Shown: positions 1 through 4,651 of the stretch, piece by piece | Numbering within the stretch: position 1 is the stretch's first letter | How the letters are laid out: every line of letters begins with the position of its first letter | Source: Candidatus Pacearchaeota archaeon RBG_13_36_9 | Lineage (GTDB): Archaea; Nanobdellota; Nanobdellia; Pacearchaeales; GW2011-AR1 | NCBI GenBank assembly: GCA_001786395.1 | Contig: MFWN01000020.1 | Coordinates: forward strand, 1-5,387 | Direction: 5' to 3' | DNA: 5,387 bases | Notes under the pieces: model-generated | The model's database searches: none | What the model saw: only the letters and a program-made list of their open reading frames with translations | What the model was told of the DNA's origin: nothing | Made by a program: the position numbers and the translations under genes

Positions 1-83
1 ATCATGAATGGAGTGTTCATGTTCCCCTTGAACCAAAACAAAAAGATATTTTAAAGAAATTAGGTGTAATGACCAAAAACTAG
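1..83 (+). CDS. 3' end of an unidentified protein (partial)
   Basis: An open frame enters from the left edge (first full codon at 3) and ends at TAG 81-83. It encodes about 26 residues containing VPLEPKQKDILKKLGV, a protein-like amphipathic tail with charged, helix-forming character. I do not recognise the family. Another frame is also open from base 1 to a TAA at 52-54, so this assignment rests on protein-like composition and on the T-rich stretch that follows about 20 bases after the stop. The start lies outside the window. In DNA this AT-rich an 81-base open frame can occur by chance, so confidence is low. Confidence 0.35.
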   Translation, partial: HEWSVHVPLEPKQKDILKKLGVMTKN

Positions 84-102
84 GGTAAATTCAGGTATTT
101 AG

Positions 103-117
103 TTTTCTGTTTTTATT
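103..117 (+). terminator. T-rich putative terminator
   Basis: Two T runs (TTTT at 103-106 and TTTTT at 110-114) lie 20-30 bases after the TAG at 81-83, with no stem-loop in front. Archaeal RNA polymerase can terminate on oligo-T in the non-template strand without a hairpin. The stretch lies between the end of the + strand frame and the end of the convergent minus-strand PIN gene, where a terminator is expected. The call is weak because T runs are common in this DNA. Confidence 0.3.
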
Positions 118-119
118 GA

Positions 120-752
120 TTATATATTTTGAATATACTTAATTAGGGGAATTTCATAATCTAATTCAGAATTGTTTTCAATAGCCCATTGCAAATTATC
201 TTTTGTCCAATGGTTTTTATCCCCTGTCAAAAGAACTAATTCTTTATTTTTATGCTCTTGAACTCCTGAAGCTAAAATATTTGCATCAGAAATATTTCCT
301 TCCAAATAAGTAAAGATAGCGCTTCTTAATTTTTGGTCTATCTCTCCTATTGGGATAACTTTTTCTATTTTTGTTTTAAGCAAATATTCTATTAATAACT
401 CTTGACCTTTTTGAGATTCTTTAACTTTGTTTATGAAAGTAATTTTATCTTTAACTGATTTTGATTGAAGATAAAGCTTTTCTGCTTTTTGTTTATCTCT
501 ATCATATAAAAAAGAGCCATCATCAGAACTTCCAAAAATATAATTTTCATCTCTAACCTTTTTTAAGACTTCATCGATTATGATCCTTTGTCTTTTAAGA
601 TATTTTGGAATATCTTTATCAATTATGTAAAAACAAACTAAAAATATATTCCCTTTATTTTGGTTTAATAATTCAAAACTCTTCTTATAAAAATAGCTGT
701 TATCTTGTGCAACATAGTACAGAATTATACACATGTCTAAGAACCATCTCAT
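120..752 (-). CDS. PIN-domain ribonuclease (putative)
   Basis: This is a 210-residue protein that looks like a PIN-fold Mg2+-dependent endoribonuclease. Visible landmarks are an N-terminal strand with an acidic residue (FLDMC, Asp6), the helix motif SDANILASG (Asp156), and the strand LLTGDKNHW (Asp178). These match the first, third and fourth acidic positions of the PIN active site. The middle acid is uncertain; Glu137 is one candidate. At 210 residues it is longer than typical VapC toxins (about 130), with a charged insert around residues 45-130. I chose ATG 752 because it lies one base after the TAA of the upstream wHTH gene (TAA-A-ATG) and begins directly at the first PIN strand. A GTG at 770 would add six residues and overlap the upstream gene by 17 bases. 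The gene is the distal member of a two-gene unit with the wHTH protein and is probably translationally coupled to it. RNA target and physiological role are unknown. Confidence 0.75.
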   Translation of the reverse strand: MRWFLDMCIILYYVAQDNSYFYKKSFELLNQNKGNIFLVCFYIIDKDIPKYLKRQRIIIDEVLKKVRDENYIFGSSDDGSFLYDRDKQKAEKLYLQSKSVKDKITFINKVKESQKGQELLIEYLLKTKIEKVIPIGEIDQKLRSAIFTYLEGNISDANILASGVQEHKNKELVLLTGDKNHWTKDNLQWAIENNSELDYEIPLIKYIQNI

Positions 753-753
753 T

Positions 754-1788
754 TTATTCTTCTTCAGCACCTTCGGATAATATCTTTCTAATCATTACTG
801 ATTCATCATCCATTGGAAGCTGTATTTCTTTAGTTAAATCTACTAAGGAATCAAGGTAATTTATTCTCTCTTCTACATTGGATTTTTTTGAAAGTAATTG
901 AAGGGATTTTATGTATTCAAAAATCTCTTGTTTTCCTTTTCTCACATATGGTGCTATTTCTTTAAAGAAAAGATAAGTCGTAACATAATCCCATAAAATA
1001 TTAAATCCTTCTTTGATATCTTCTAATTTGTTTTGAAAATTCTCGGTTAGAACCAACCCATAAACTTTATCTATAAAATCTGAACATAAGCTAAATAATC
1101 TTGTTTCTTTGCTATCTGTCGGGCATAATAATAAAAATTTTGAGAAAGAATCTTTTATTTCTTCTTTTTCAAATTTACCATTGCATTGTTTTAAAAGAGA
1201 TAGAATATTTTGTTTTGCTATAAATAATTCTAATCTATAATCAGAATATTGTTTTTCTATTTCTTTATGATATTTATTAGGATGAGAAGGCAGTATCTCA
1301 ATAACTACTTTTGTTATCTGTTTATGATTTGTTGGTTTAGAAAAATTAGCATACGGACTTGCAACCACTGGGACAACAAGACCATAATGAAATGAAACTA
1401 CTGGAATATCGCAATCACATTTTTTAGCAACATCTACTGCAATTTTCTGAAGAGTTGTTGCTAATAAAGGACCTTTATCTTTCTCCTGACTTTTCCATTC
1501 TTTTTTAATTACATCAAAAAGAAACAATGCATCATTTTTTTGTTTTTTAGTTAATGGAACTCCGTAAAAAGCAGGGTCGTTTGCTAACTTGAATATTCTT
1601 ATTTTTGATGTAACAATTTCTTTCAACTCTTCTTTTTCTTTAAGCTCTTCAATAACTGATTTTGCAGTTGCCCAAGAAATTTTTAATTCTTTACAAATAT
1701 CGTTTATAGAAGCAGGACCTTCTTCCAAGAAATTTTTAATTTTGTCAAAATAAATGCTATAACTGCCACCTCCATCTTTTTTTTTCAT
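754..1788 (-). CDS. Winged-helix DNA-binding protein with large uncharacterised C-terminal domain
   Basis: This 344-residue protein has a recognisable winged helix-turn-helix at about residues 12-70: SINDICKELKISWATAKSVIEEL gives the two core helices and the IVTSKIRIFKL hairpin gives the wing. Residues 80-125 look like a helical linker. The rest (about 126-344) is a mixed alpha/beta then mostly helical domain that I do not recognise, containing a PVVSFHYGLVVPVVASP segment and ending in an acidic tail (AEEE). No metal-binding cluster is evident; the cysteines at 123 and 125 (KKCDCD) lack partners. It is the first gene of a minus-strand pair with the PIN ribonuclease, so it may regulate or neutralise it; that is inference. 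The start sits about 25 bases downstream of a TTTATAAA box, which suggests a leaderless mRNA. The start codon is followed by a run of nine A. TCTCA repeats beside the promoter are candidate autoregulatory sites. Confidence 0.7.
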   Translation of the reverse strand: MKKKDGGGSYSIYFDKIKNFLEEGPASINDICKELKISWATAKSVIEELKEKEELKEIVTSKIRIFKLANDPAFYGVPLTKKQKNDALFLFDVIKKEWKSQEKDKGPLLATTLQKIAVDVAKKCDCDIPVVSFHYGLVVPVVASPYANFSKPTNHKQITKVVIEILPSHPNKYHKEIEKQYSDYRLELFIAKQNILSLLKQCNGKFEKEEIKDSFSKFLLLCPTDSKETRLFSLCSDFIDKVYGLVLTENFQNKLEDIKEGFNILWDYVTTYLFFKEIAPYVRKGKQEIFEYIKSLQLLSKKSNVEERINYLDSLVDLTKEIQLPMDDESVMIRKILSEGAEEE

Positions 1789-1809
1789 ATATATTTAAGA
1801 ATAGATAAG

Positions 1810-1817
1810 TTTATAAA
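1810..1817. promoter_or_regulatory. Palindromic TATA box, divergent promoter
   Basis: TTTATAAA is a perfect palindrome that matches the archaeal TATA box. Read on the minus strand, its centre lies about 25 bases before the wHTH start codon (1788), the spacing expected when transcription starts at the A of ATG, that is, a leaderless mRNA. Read on the + strand it would give a start near 1839 and a leader of roughly 38 bases for the SNase-like gene, with purine-rich GATAAG just upstream as a possible BRE. Use in the minus direction is well supported by spacing; use in the + direction is less certain. Confidence 0.6.
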
Positions 1818-1825
1818 TGTTACTA

Positions 1826-1864
1826 TCTCAGTAAAAATAAAGATAATCTCAATAATAATTGAGA
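1826..1864. repeat. TCTCA half-sites, candidate operator
   Basis: The pentamer TCTCA occurs at 1826-1830 and 1847-1851 on the + strand, 21 bases apart (two helical turns), and in inverted orientation (TGAGA) at 1860-1864. The last two form part of the inverted repeat CTCAAT-AATA-ATTGAG at 1848-1863. All three lie in the control region between divergent genes, just upstream of the wHTH promoter. The arrangement fits binding of a dimeric or oligomeric regulator, most simply the adjacent wHTH protein. No binding is shown, and pentamers recur easily in AT-rich DNA. Confidence 0.35.
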
Positions 1865-1877
1865 GAGTATAAACAAA

Positions 1878-2123
1878 ATGAGAAGAAAAGTTAAAAGAGT
1901 GCTAGACAAGGACACGTTTGAAACATACACAAAAGTAAATGGAAGCAATTTTGTAAGAATTGATGGCATGCATGGAGCAGAACTAAACACTGCTTTAGGC
2001 AGGAAACAAAGAGACCAGATGAAAAGGAAAATTCAAGGCAAGATCGTAACTGTTCAGCCAATCGGCAGATCTTATGGCAGAGTTGTTGCAAAAGTCAGGC
2101 ATAAAAGGAGACTATTGAGATGA
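1878..2123 (+). CDS. Mini staphylococcal-nuclease-like (SNase/TNase) domain protein
   Basis: This 81-residue, very basic protein is a single SNase-type OB-fold domain. The family landmarks appear in order: VKRVLDKDTFE (residues 5-14, usual V.DGDT), NFVRIDG (24-30, containing the Arg of the first active-site strand), IQGKIVTVQPIG (52-63), and SYGRVVAKV (65-73, containing the second catalytic Arg, Arg68). Of the usual active-site set, Asp10, Asp12, Arg27, Glu35 and Arg68 align. The DGDT glycine is Lys11, and the usual D-A-P-E reads His32-Gly-Ala-Glu35, so one calcium-ligating Asp is lost. It may therefore be a weak nuclease or only a nucleic-acid binder. The highly basic tail (RHKRRLLR) would favour nucleic-acid binding. 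It is first in a five-gene operon and overlaps the next gene by ATGA. Its G+C is about 39 percent, clearly above the neighbouring genes. A GAGAGAG stretch at 1861-1867 is a possible ribosome-binding site. Confidence 0.75.
   Translation: MRRKVKRVLDKDTFETYTKVNGSNFVRIDGMHGAELNTALGRKQRDQMKRKIQGKIVTVQPIGRSYGRVVAKVRHKRRLLR
2106..2110 (+). promoter_or_regulatory. Ribosome-binding site AGGAG
   Basis: AGGAG lies nine bases before ATG 2120, inside the end of the SNase-like gene. It supports the 2120 start and translation of the second gene through the ATGA overlap. Confidence 0.45.
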
Positions 2124-2356
2124 ACGAAGAAAGAAAAACAGAAGAATTTGAAGATGATAGAAAGAAATGGAGAATCTATTTCGATATTGAAAAGAGCCCA
2201 GTTGGAAAGGGAGATACAAATGTTTTAGTAAGTTTTGTTATCCAAGAAAAAAAGCGATTCTTAGCCCCTGAAGATATATCAAAACTAAAACAAGATTTAA
2301 AGGACCTAGGCAAGTTTAGAATAATTAAACAAGGAAGGAAATTTTTGGAAGAATGA
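2120..2356 (+). CDS. Small charged protein of unknown function (78 aa)
   Basis: I do not recognise this protein. The first 15 residues are highly charged and probably disordered. They are followed by WRIYFDIEKSPVGKGDTNVLVSFVIQEKKRFL, which reads as two beta strands joined by a glycine-containing turn, and then by a helix (PEDISKLKQDLKDLG) and a final strand (KFRIIKQ). This strand-strand-helix-strand order suggests a small alpha/beta domain. There are no cysteines, no signal peptide and no membrane segment. The start overlaps the stop of the SNase-like gene (ATGA) and its own stop overlaps the next start in the same way, so it belongs firmly to the operon. Function unknown. Confidence 0.65.
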   Translation: MNEERKTEEFEDDRKKWRIYFDIEKSPVGKGDTNVLVSFVIQEKKRFLAPEDISKLKQDLKDLGKFRIIKQGRKFLEE

Positions 2357-2649
2357 AAAAGAAAAAGGAAGTTTTTGATATGGTTAAAAATGAGCGTGAT
2401 TTTAAGTTAATAATAATTAGAGCAGAAAATAATTTTATTGAAAGTGTTATGGAAAAACCAAATGTAAAAACCTGGACACAAAATGATTTTAACATTGCGA
2501 CTTCTGGTGCGCATGTGTTTGCATTAAATCCTAAACAAAACCATGTTGATTTTTTTAAAGAAGGTGTCTTAACTCATAAAGAATATCCTGAGATTAGAGG
2601 ATCAACTAATTATGGCTATACACTAAGTGGATCAGCTGTGATAATTTAA
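2353..2649 (+). CDS. Unknown soluble protein (98 aa)
   Basis: No family is recognised. After a lysine-rich N-terminus the sequence alternates likely strands (FKLIIIRAE at 17-25, HVFALNP, VDFF) with polar turns, and ends in a glycine- and tyrosine-rich stretch followed by hydrophobic SAVII. It looks like a small, mainly beta globular domain, without cysteines or membrane segments. The ATG at 2353 overlaps the preceding TGA (ATGA); an internal ATG at 2380 (residue 10) is an alternative start that would remove the lysine-rich leader. A GGAAGA directly before the ATG is too close to be a normal ribosome-binding site, so coupling through the overlap is more likely. The next gene begins one base after its TAA. 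Confidence 0.6.
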   Translation: MKKKKEVFDMVKNERDFKLIIIRAENNFIESVMEKPNVKTWTQNDFNIATSGAHVFALNPKQNHVDFFKEGVLTHKEYPEIRGSTNYGYTLSGSAVII

Positions 2650-2650
2650 A

Positions 2651-2848
2651 ATGAAAAACAAAATAGATTGCAGAAGAAAAGAAAATAAGAATTCTTTTAA
2701 ATGTAAGCTTAATAAATTTTGTAGAAAAAGAGAAAGCAATTTTTCTTCAGCAGGAAAGGGAATCATATCCTTGGCCCTTCCAACTGCAGGAATAGCAATT
2801 ACTGCATATGAAACTGGAAAATCTTTAGTTAAATTAGGTGTGTGTTAA
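2651..2848 (+). CDS. Small basic Cys-containing protein with hydrophobic Gly-rich tail (65 aa)
   Basis: I do not recognise the family. Residues 1-29 are strongly basic and carry three cysteines (Cys7, Cys18, Cys24). Residues 33-62 (from SAGKGII to GKSLV) are Gly/Ala-rich and hydrophobic, long enough for one membrane-associated helix, and the last residue is Cys65. There is no N-terminal signal peptide. Four cysteines could form disulfides, but their spacing (C-x10-C-x5-C) is not a standard zinc motif. The gene starts one base after the preceding TAA (TAA-A-ATG), and the same junction recurs at its own 3' end with the membrane protein gene. A membrane-active peptide, or a small partner of the following membrane protein, are speculative possibilities. 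Confidence 0.55.
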   Translation: MKNKIDCRRKENKNSFKCKLNKFCRKRESNFSSAGKGIISLALPTAGIAITAYETGKSLVKLGVC

Positions 2849-2849
2849 A

Positions 2850-3217
2850 ATGACTATAACTTTATTTCCAAATTTTTTAATTTTAAATGTCCCTAAAGGT
2901 ATTTTTTGTTAGGTTTAATAGGAGTTTTTGTTGCAGGTATTGCAGAATTTAGAAAGGGTCATATTGGAAGACCTGCCATATTTGTAAATGCTCTTTTCTT
3001 ATGGCAAATATTTTTTTCTGTTTGGTCCAACCTTCCAACATGGATGCAGTGGTATCTTAACGGAGGGTCTATTATGGGATTGATTGCTATAATTGCTTAT
3101 ATTCCTAAATGGAAGTTGCCAAAAGAATTTTATCAGATTTGTTTTTTCTTGTACGGATCGATATCGATAATTATAGTTGTTGCAATTTCTATCTATCTAA
3201 AAATTTCTTTAATCTAA
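2850..3217 (+). CDS. Four-helix membrane protein, apparent one-base frameshift near its N-terminus
   Basis: The main open frame (from TTG 2906, 103 residues) has four hydrophobic segments at about 1-14, 24-40, 53-67 and 77-98, joined by short basic or aromatic loops. No family is recognised. The only start there is TTG 2906, inside the first membrane helix, with weak AAAGGT at 2895-2900 before it. A better start is ATG 2850, one base after the preceding TAA, the same TAA-A-ATG junction as the previous gene. Its frame runs 20 codons (MTITLFPNFLILN...) and meets TAG at 2910-2912. One extra T in the six-T run at 2902-2907, or a -1 ribosomal slip on TTT there, would join the two frames into a 122-residue protein with a complete first helix. 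I therefore annotate the gene from 2850. It may be a sequencing error, a broken gene, or true frameshifting. Confidence 0.6.
2902..2907 (+). other. T6 run, frameshift site
   Basis: A run of six T sits in codons ATT TTT TGT of the 2850 frame, directly before the TAG at 2910-2912. A peptidyl-tRNA on TTT (2904-2906) can slip back one base onto TTT (2903-2905) with perfect pairing and continue as TTG TTA GGT in the membrane-protein frame. The same join results if the true run has seven T. Homopolymer miscalling is the simplest explanation. Confidence 0.5.
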
Positions 3218-3223
3218 TTCTAA

Positions 3224-3239
3224 CCGAAAGGTTTATATA
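3224..3239 (+). promoter_or_regulatory. Archaeal BRE + TATA promoter for the RHH-LemA operon
   Basis: CCGAAAG (3224-3230) followed by TTTATATA (3232-3239) closely matches a purine-rich archaeal BRE plus TATA box and is the clearest promoter in the window. It lies just after the stop of the upstream membrane gene (3217), so a new transcription unit starts here. The usual spacing places the start site near 3260-3263, which is almost exactly at an ATG (3265) that opens a six-codon leader ORF. Confidence 0.75.
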
Positions 3240-3241
3240 CC

Positions 3242-3266
3242 ACCATATATTACCATATTATATAAT
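3242..3266. repeat. Direct repeat and palindrome at the start site, candidate RHH operator
   Basis: ACCATAT occurs twice at 3242-3248 and 3252-3258, exactly ten bases (one helical turn) apart, and is followed by the perfect palindrome ATTATATAAT at 3257-3266, which covers the predicted transcription start. Ribbon-helix-helix proteins often bind short tandem or inverted repeats over their own promoter, and the first gene here encodes such a protein. Autoregulation is an inference. Confidence 0.35.
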
Positions 3267-3285
3267 GATACAAAATGAAAAATGA
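3265..3285 (+). CDS. Six-codon leader ORF (MIQNEK) coupled to the RHH gene
   Basis: ATG 3265 lies within about five bases of the transcription start predicted from the TATA box, an ideal place for leaderless initiation. It reads MIQNEK and stops at TGA 3283-3285, overlapping the ATG (3282) of the RHH gene as ATGA. The RHH start has no Shine-Dalgarno motif, so ribosomes may reach it by terminating and re-initiating from this leader. Chance is possible for so short an ORF. Confidence 0.35.
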   Translation: MIQNEK

Positions 3286-3482
3286 CAAAAATACAAATAG
3301 ATTTAGACGAGGAAGAAGACAAAATTGTCGAGATATACAAGTTAGTGAACAACTTAAAAACAAAACAAGAAGCAATTAAGAAAATGGTAAAATATTTTAA
3401 AGCAGAAATTAAACCAAAGAACTTAAACAAGGATGAAGAATATTACAAAAAAGCAGTTAAATTTAGTGAGGACAAAAAATGA
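3282..3482 (+). CDS. Ribbon-helix-helix family protein (DUF2683-like)
   Basis: This 66-residue protein has the layout of a ribbon-helix-helix DNA-binding protein: a short N-terminal strand (TKIQIDL, 2-8), helix A (about 9-23), a turn with NNLKTK, and helix B (QEAIKKMVKYF, 29-39). It then has a charged, helical tail (40-66) that could contact a partner. It resembles short archaeal proteins grouped as DUF2683; I recall this resemblance and have not searched for it. RHH proteins act as dimeric repressors or antitoxins whose N-terminal strands pair and enter the major groove. It is the first gene after a strong promoter, and its stop overlaps the LemA start (ATGA). ATG 3282 is the only possible start because an in-frame stop (3276-3278) lies just upstream. 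The likely role is autoregulation of this operon. Confidence 0.65.
   Translation: MTKIQIDLDEEEDKIVEIYKLVNNLKTKQEAIKKMVKYFKAEIKPKNLNKDEEYYKKAVKFSEDKK
3466..3471 (+). promoter_or_regulatory. Possible ribosome-binding site for lemA
   Basis: GTGAGG lies seven bases before ATG 3479, inside the end of the RHH gene. It is a partial match to the archaeal Shine-Dalgarno sequence and supports the 3479 start. Confidence 0.35.
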
Positions 3483-4015
3483 ATTGGGGTTTAATTCTTG
3501 GTATTGGTATTCCTGTTATTGTAGTTTTGGTAATAGTCAGGTTTATTTATAGAACATACAATGAACTTACTTGGCATCTAGTTAAAGTAGATAAGATTTC
3601 AGGAAATTTAGAAGCAGTTCTAAAAAAGAAGTTTGATATGATTCCTGCCTTAGTTGAGGTTGTAAAGGGTTATGCAAAACATGAGAGTTCAACTTTTACA
3701 GAAGTTGCAAAATTGCGTTCTCAATGGGGAAAGGCACAGAATACAAATGAGAAAATCAAAACTGCAAATATGTTAGAATCTGCTCTTTCTAAACTTTTAG
3801 TTGTTCAAGAAAGATATCCTCAATTAAAAGCTAATAGAAATTTTCAAAATATACAAAAGAGTATTAGTATTGTAGAAGCTCAGGTATTAAATGAAAGAAA
3901 ATATTATAATGAGGTTGTGAGGAGATATAATGTTAGAGTAAAACTCTTCCCAAGAAATGTTATTGCTAAGATGTTTGGGTTTGTTGAGAAACCTTTTTAT
4001 TCAAAGGAGGAGTAA
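3479..4015 (+). CDS. lemA: LemA family protein
   Basis: This 178-residue protein matches the LemA family in length and sequence order. It has one N-terminal membrane helix (about 4-23) and then YNEL (27-30). Next come the segment with MIPALVEVVKGYAKHE (54-69), LSKLLVVQERYPQLKANRNF (103-122), and the closing YYNEVVRRYN (142-151) with a proline- and phenylalanine-containing end (FGFVEKPFY). The soluble part forms a long helical bundle. LemA proteins are membrane-anchored and widespread in bacteria and some archaea; their biochemical role is unclear. In bacteria lemA often neighbours a metalloprotease or TPM-domain gene, neither of which is present here. It is second in the operon, overlapping the RHH gene by ATGA, and is followed without a gap by a two-helix membrane protein that may be a partner. 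Confidence 0.9.
   Translation: MNWGLILGIGIPVIVVLVIVRFIYRTYNELTWHLVKVDKISGNLEAVLKKKFDMIPALVEVVKGYAKHESSTFTEVAKLRSQWGKAQNTNEKIKTANMLESALSKLLVVQERYPQLKANRNFQNIQKSISIVEAQVLNERKYYNEVVRRYNVRVKLFPRNVIAKMFGFVEKPFYSKEE
4006..4012 (+). promoter_or_regulatory. Strong ribosome-binding site GGAGGAG
   Basis: GGAGGAG ends three bases before ATG 4016 (its GGAGG core ends five bases before). It is the best Shine-Dalgarno match in the window, lies within the last codons of lemA, and fixes the start of the next gene. Confidence 0.6.
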
Positions 4016-4234
4016 ATGAAAAATAAAGTTTTAGAAAAAGCCTCCCATGAAACTTTTTACGACTCAATAAAATGGGTTATATTTGGTATTTTTGCTATTG
4101 TTTATTTCGGTATAAAAGATAAGTATCCTCTTTCAGCAATTTTGTTTCTCTTCTTATTTGTTGTTATTTTATTTTTGATAAATATTTTAAGAGAAAGGGG
4201 ATTCATAAAAATAGAAAAAATGTTTAAAGTCTAA
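4016..4234 (+). CDS. Small two-helix membrane protein (72 aa)
   Basis: The sequence shows two hydrophobic helices at about residues 19-33 and 38-58, joined by a short charged loop (KDKYP), with soluble basic ends. No signal peptide or catalytic motif is visible, and I do not recognise a family. The start is well supported: ATG 4016 directly follows the lemA stop codon and is preceded by the strong GGAGGAG site. The fixed position next to membrane-anchored LemA suggests a membrane partner or accessory of LemA, which is an inference from adjacency. The Nudix gene begins one base after its TAA. Confidence 0.65.
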   Translation: MKNKVLEKASHETFYDSIKWVIFGIFAIVYFGIKDKYPLSAILFLFLFVVILFLINILRERGFIKIEKMFKV

Positions 4235-4235
4235 G

Positions 4236-4637
4236 ATGACAAGAATAAGAAAAAAAGGTGTTGCCCTTGTTGATACTCCAAAGGGAATTTTAGTTGTTTC
4301 AGGAAGAAAAAAAGTATTTACTCTTCCCGGAGGTGGAGCTAACAATAGAGAAAGTAGAAAGCATGCAGCTGTGAGAGAGTTAAGAGAAGAAACAGGATTA
4401 ATAGCTAAGAAAAGGATTTATTTATTTAGTTATCATGGAGGAATATGGCATACAAGAAAGGGAGGCGTGAAAAATCATGCTAAAGTATTCTTAATAAATG
4501 CTTATGGCCATGCCAAACCAAGACATGAGATAAAACATATCGATTATTGGAAACCCGATAGCAAACTAAAAATCTCTAGAAGAACTAAATGGATTATTAA
4601 TAAGTATTTAGATATGAAAAAATCTAAATACAATTGA
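4236..4637 (+). CDS. Nudix hydrolase
   Basis: This 133-residue protein contains a complete Nudix box (G-x5-E-x7-REU-xEE-xGU). Gly33 leads to Glu39, then Arg47-Glu48-Leu49, Glu51-Glu52, Gly54 and Leu55, in order, preceded by the usual LPGGG loop. The Glu pair binds the catalytic divalent metal. Nudix enzymes cleave nucleoside diphosphates linked to another group (such as NTPs, ADP-ribose, or capped or NAD-type compounds). No substrate-specifying motif is clear, so the substrate is undetermined. The protein is unusually basic, with a Lys/Arg-rich N-terminus (TRIRKKG) and a basic C-terminal half, which would suit a nucleic-acid or polyphosphate substrate. The start is one base after the preceding stop with no visible ribosome-binding site, so coupling is likely. 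The HEPN-type gene begins 14 bases after its stop. Confidence 0.9.
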   Translation: MTRIRKKGVALVDTPKGILVVSGRKKVFTLPGGGANNRESRKHAAVRELREETGLIAKKRIYLFSYHGGIWHTRKGGVKNHAKVFLINAYGHAKPRHEIKHIDYWKPDSKLKISRRTKWIINKYLDMKKSKYN

Positions 4638-4651
4638 TTTGTGGATATATT

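Noticed and set aside
3..21. Inverted repeat CATGAA...TTCATG, with similar arms at 5277-5293
   Set aside because: The six-base arms are short and lie in coding frames at both places; the resemblance is probably chance and gives no evidence of an element end.
605..859. Open frame of 84 codons on the + strand
   Set aside because: It lies antisense to the wHTH/PIN junction, has low-complexity Ser/Tyr-rich composition, and no promoter or ribosome-binding site. The minus-strand proteins show real domains.
1891..2091. Open frame of 66 codons on the minus strand
   Set aside because: It is antisense to the SNase-like gene and its Cys/Leu-rich composition is typical of a shadow frame.
1878..2123. 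Translation factor aIF1A-like OB fold
   Set aside because: The V-L-D-K-D-T, F-V-R and Y-G-R-V-V-A landmarks in order fit the SNase family; aIF1A motifs are absent.
3157..3168. Perfect 12-base palindrome ATCGATATCGAT
   Set aside because: It lies inside the fourth membrane helix of the membrane protein and arises from repeated Ser-Ile codons (TCGATA twice).
3275..3379. Second ATG at 3275 opening a 34-codon Arg-rich frame over the RHH gene
   Set aside because: It is out of frame with the RHH gene, its composition is poor, and it has no ribosome-binding site; the RHH frame explains the stretch.
3233..3430. Open frame of 65 codons on the minus strand
   Set aside because: It is antisense to the RHH gene and begins inside the strong + strand promoter.
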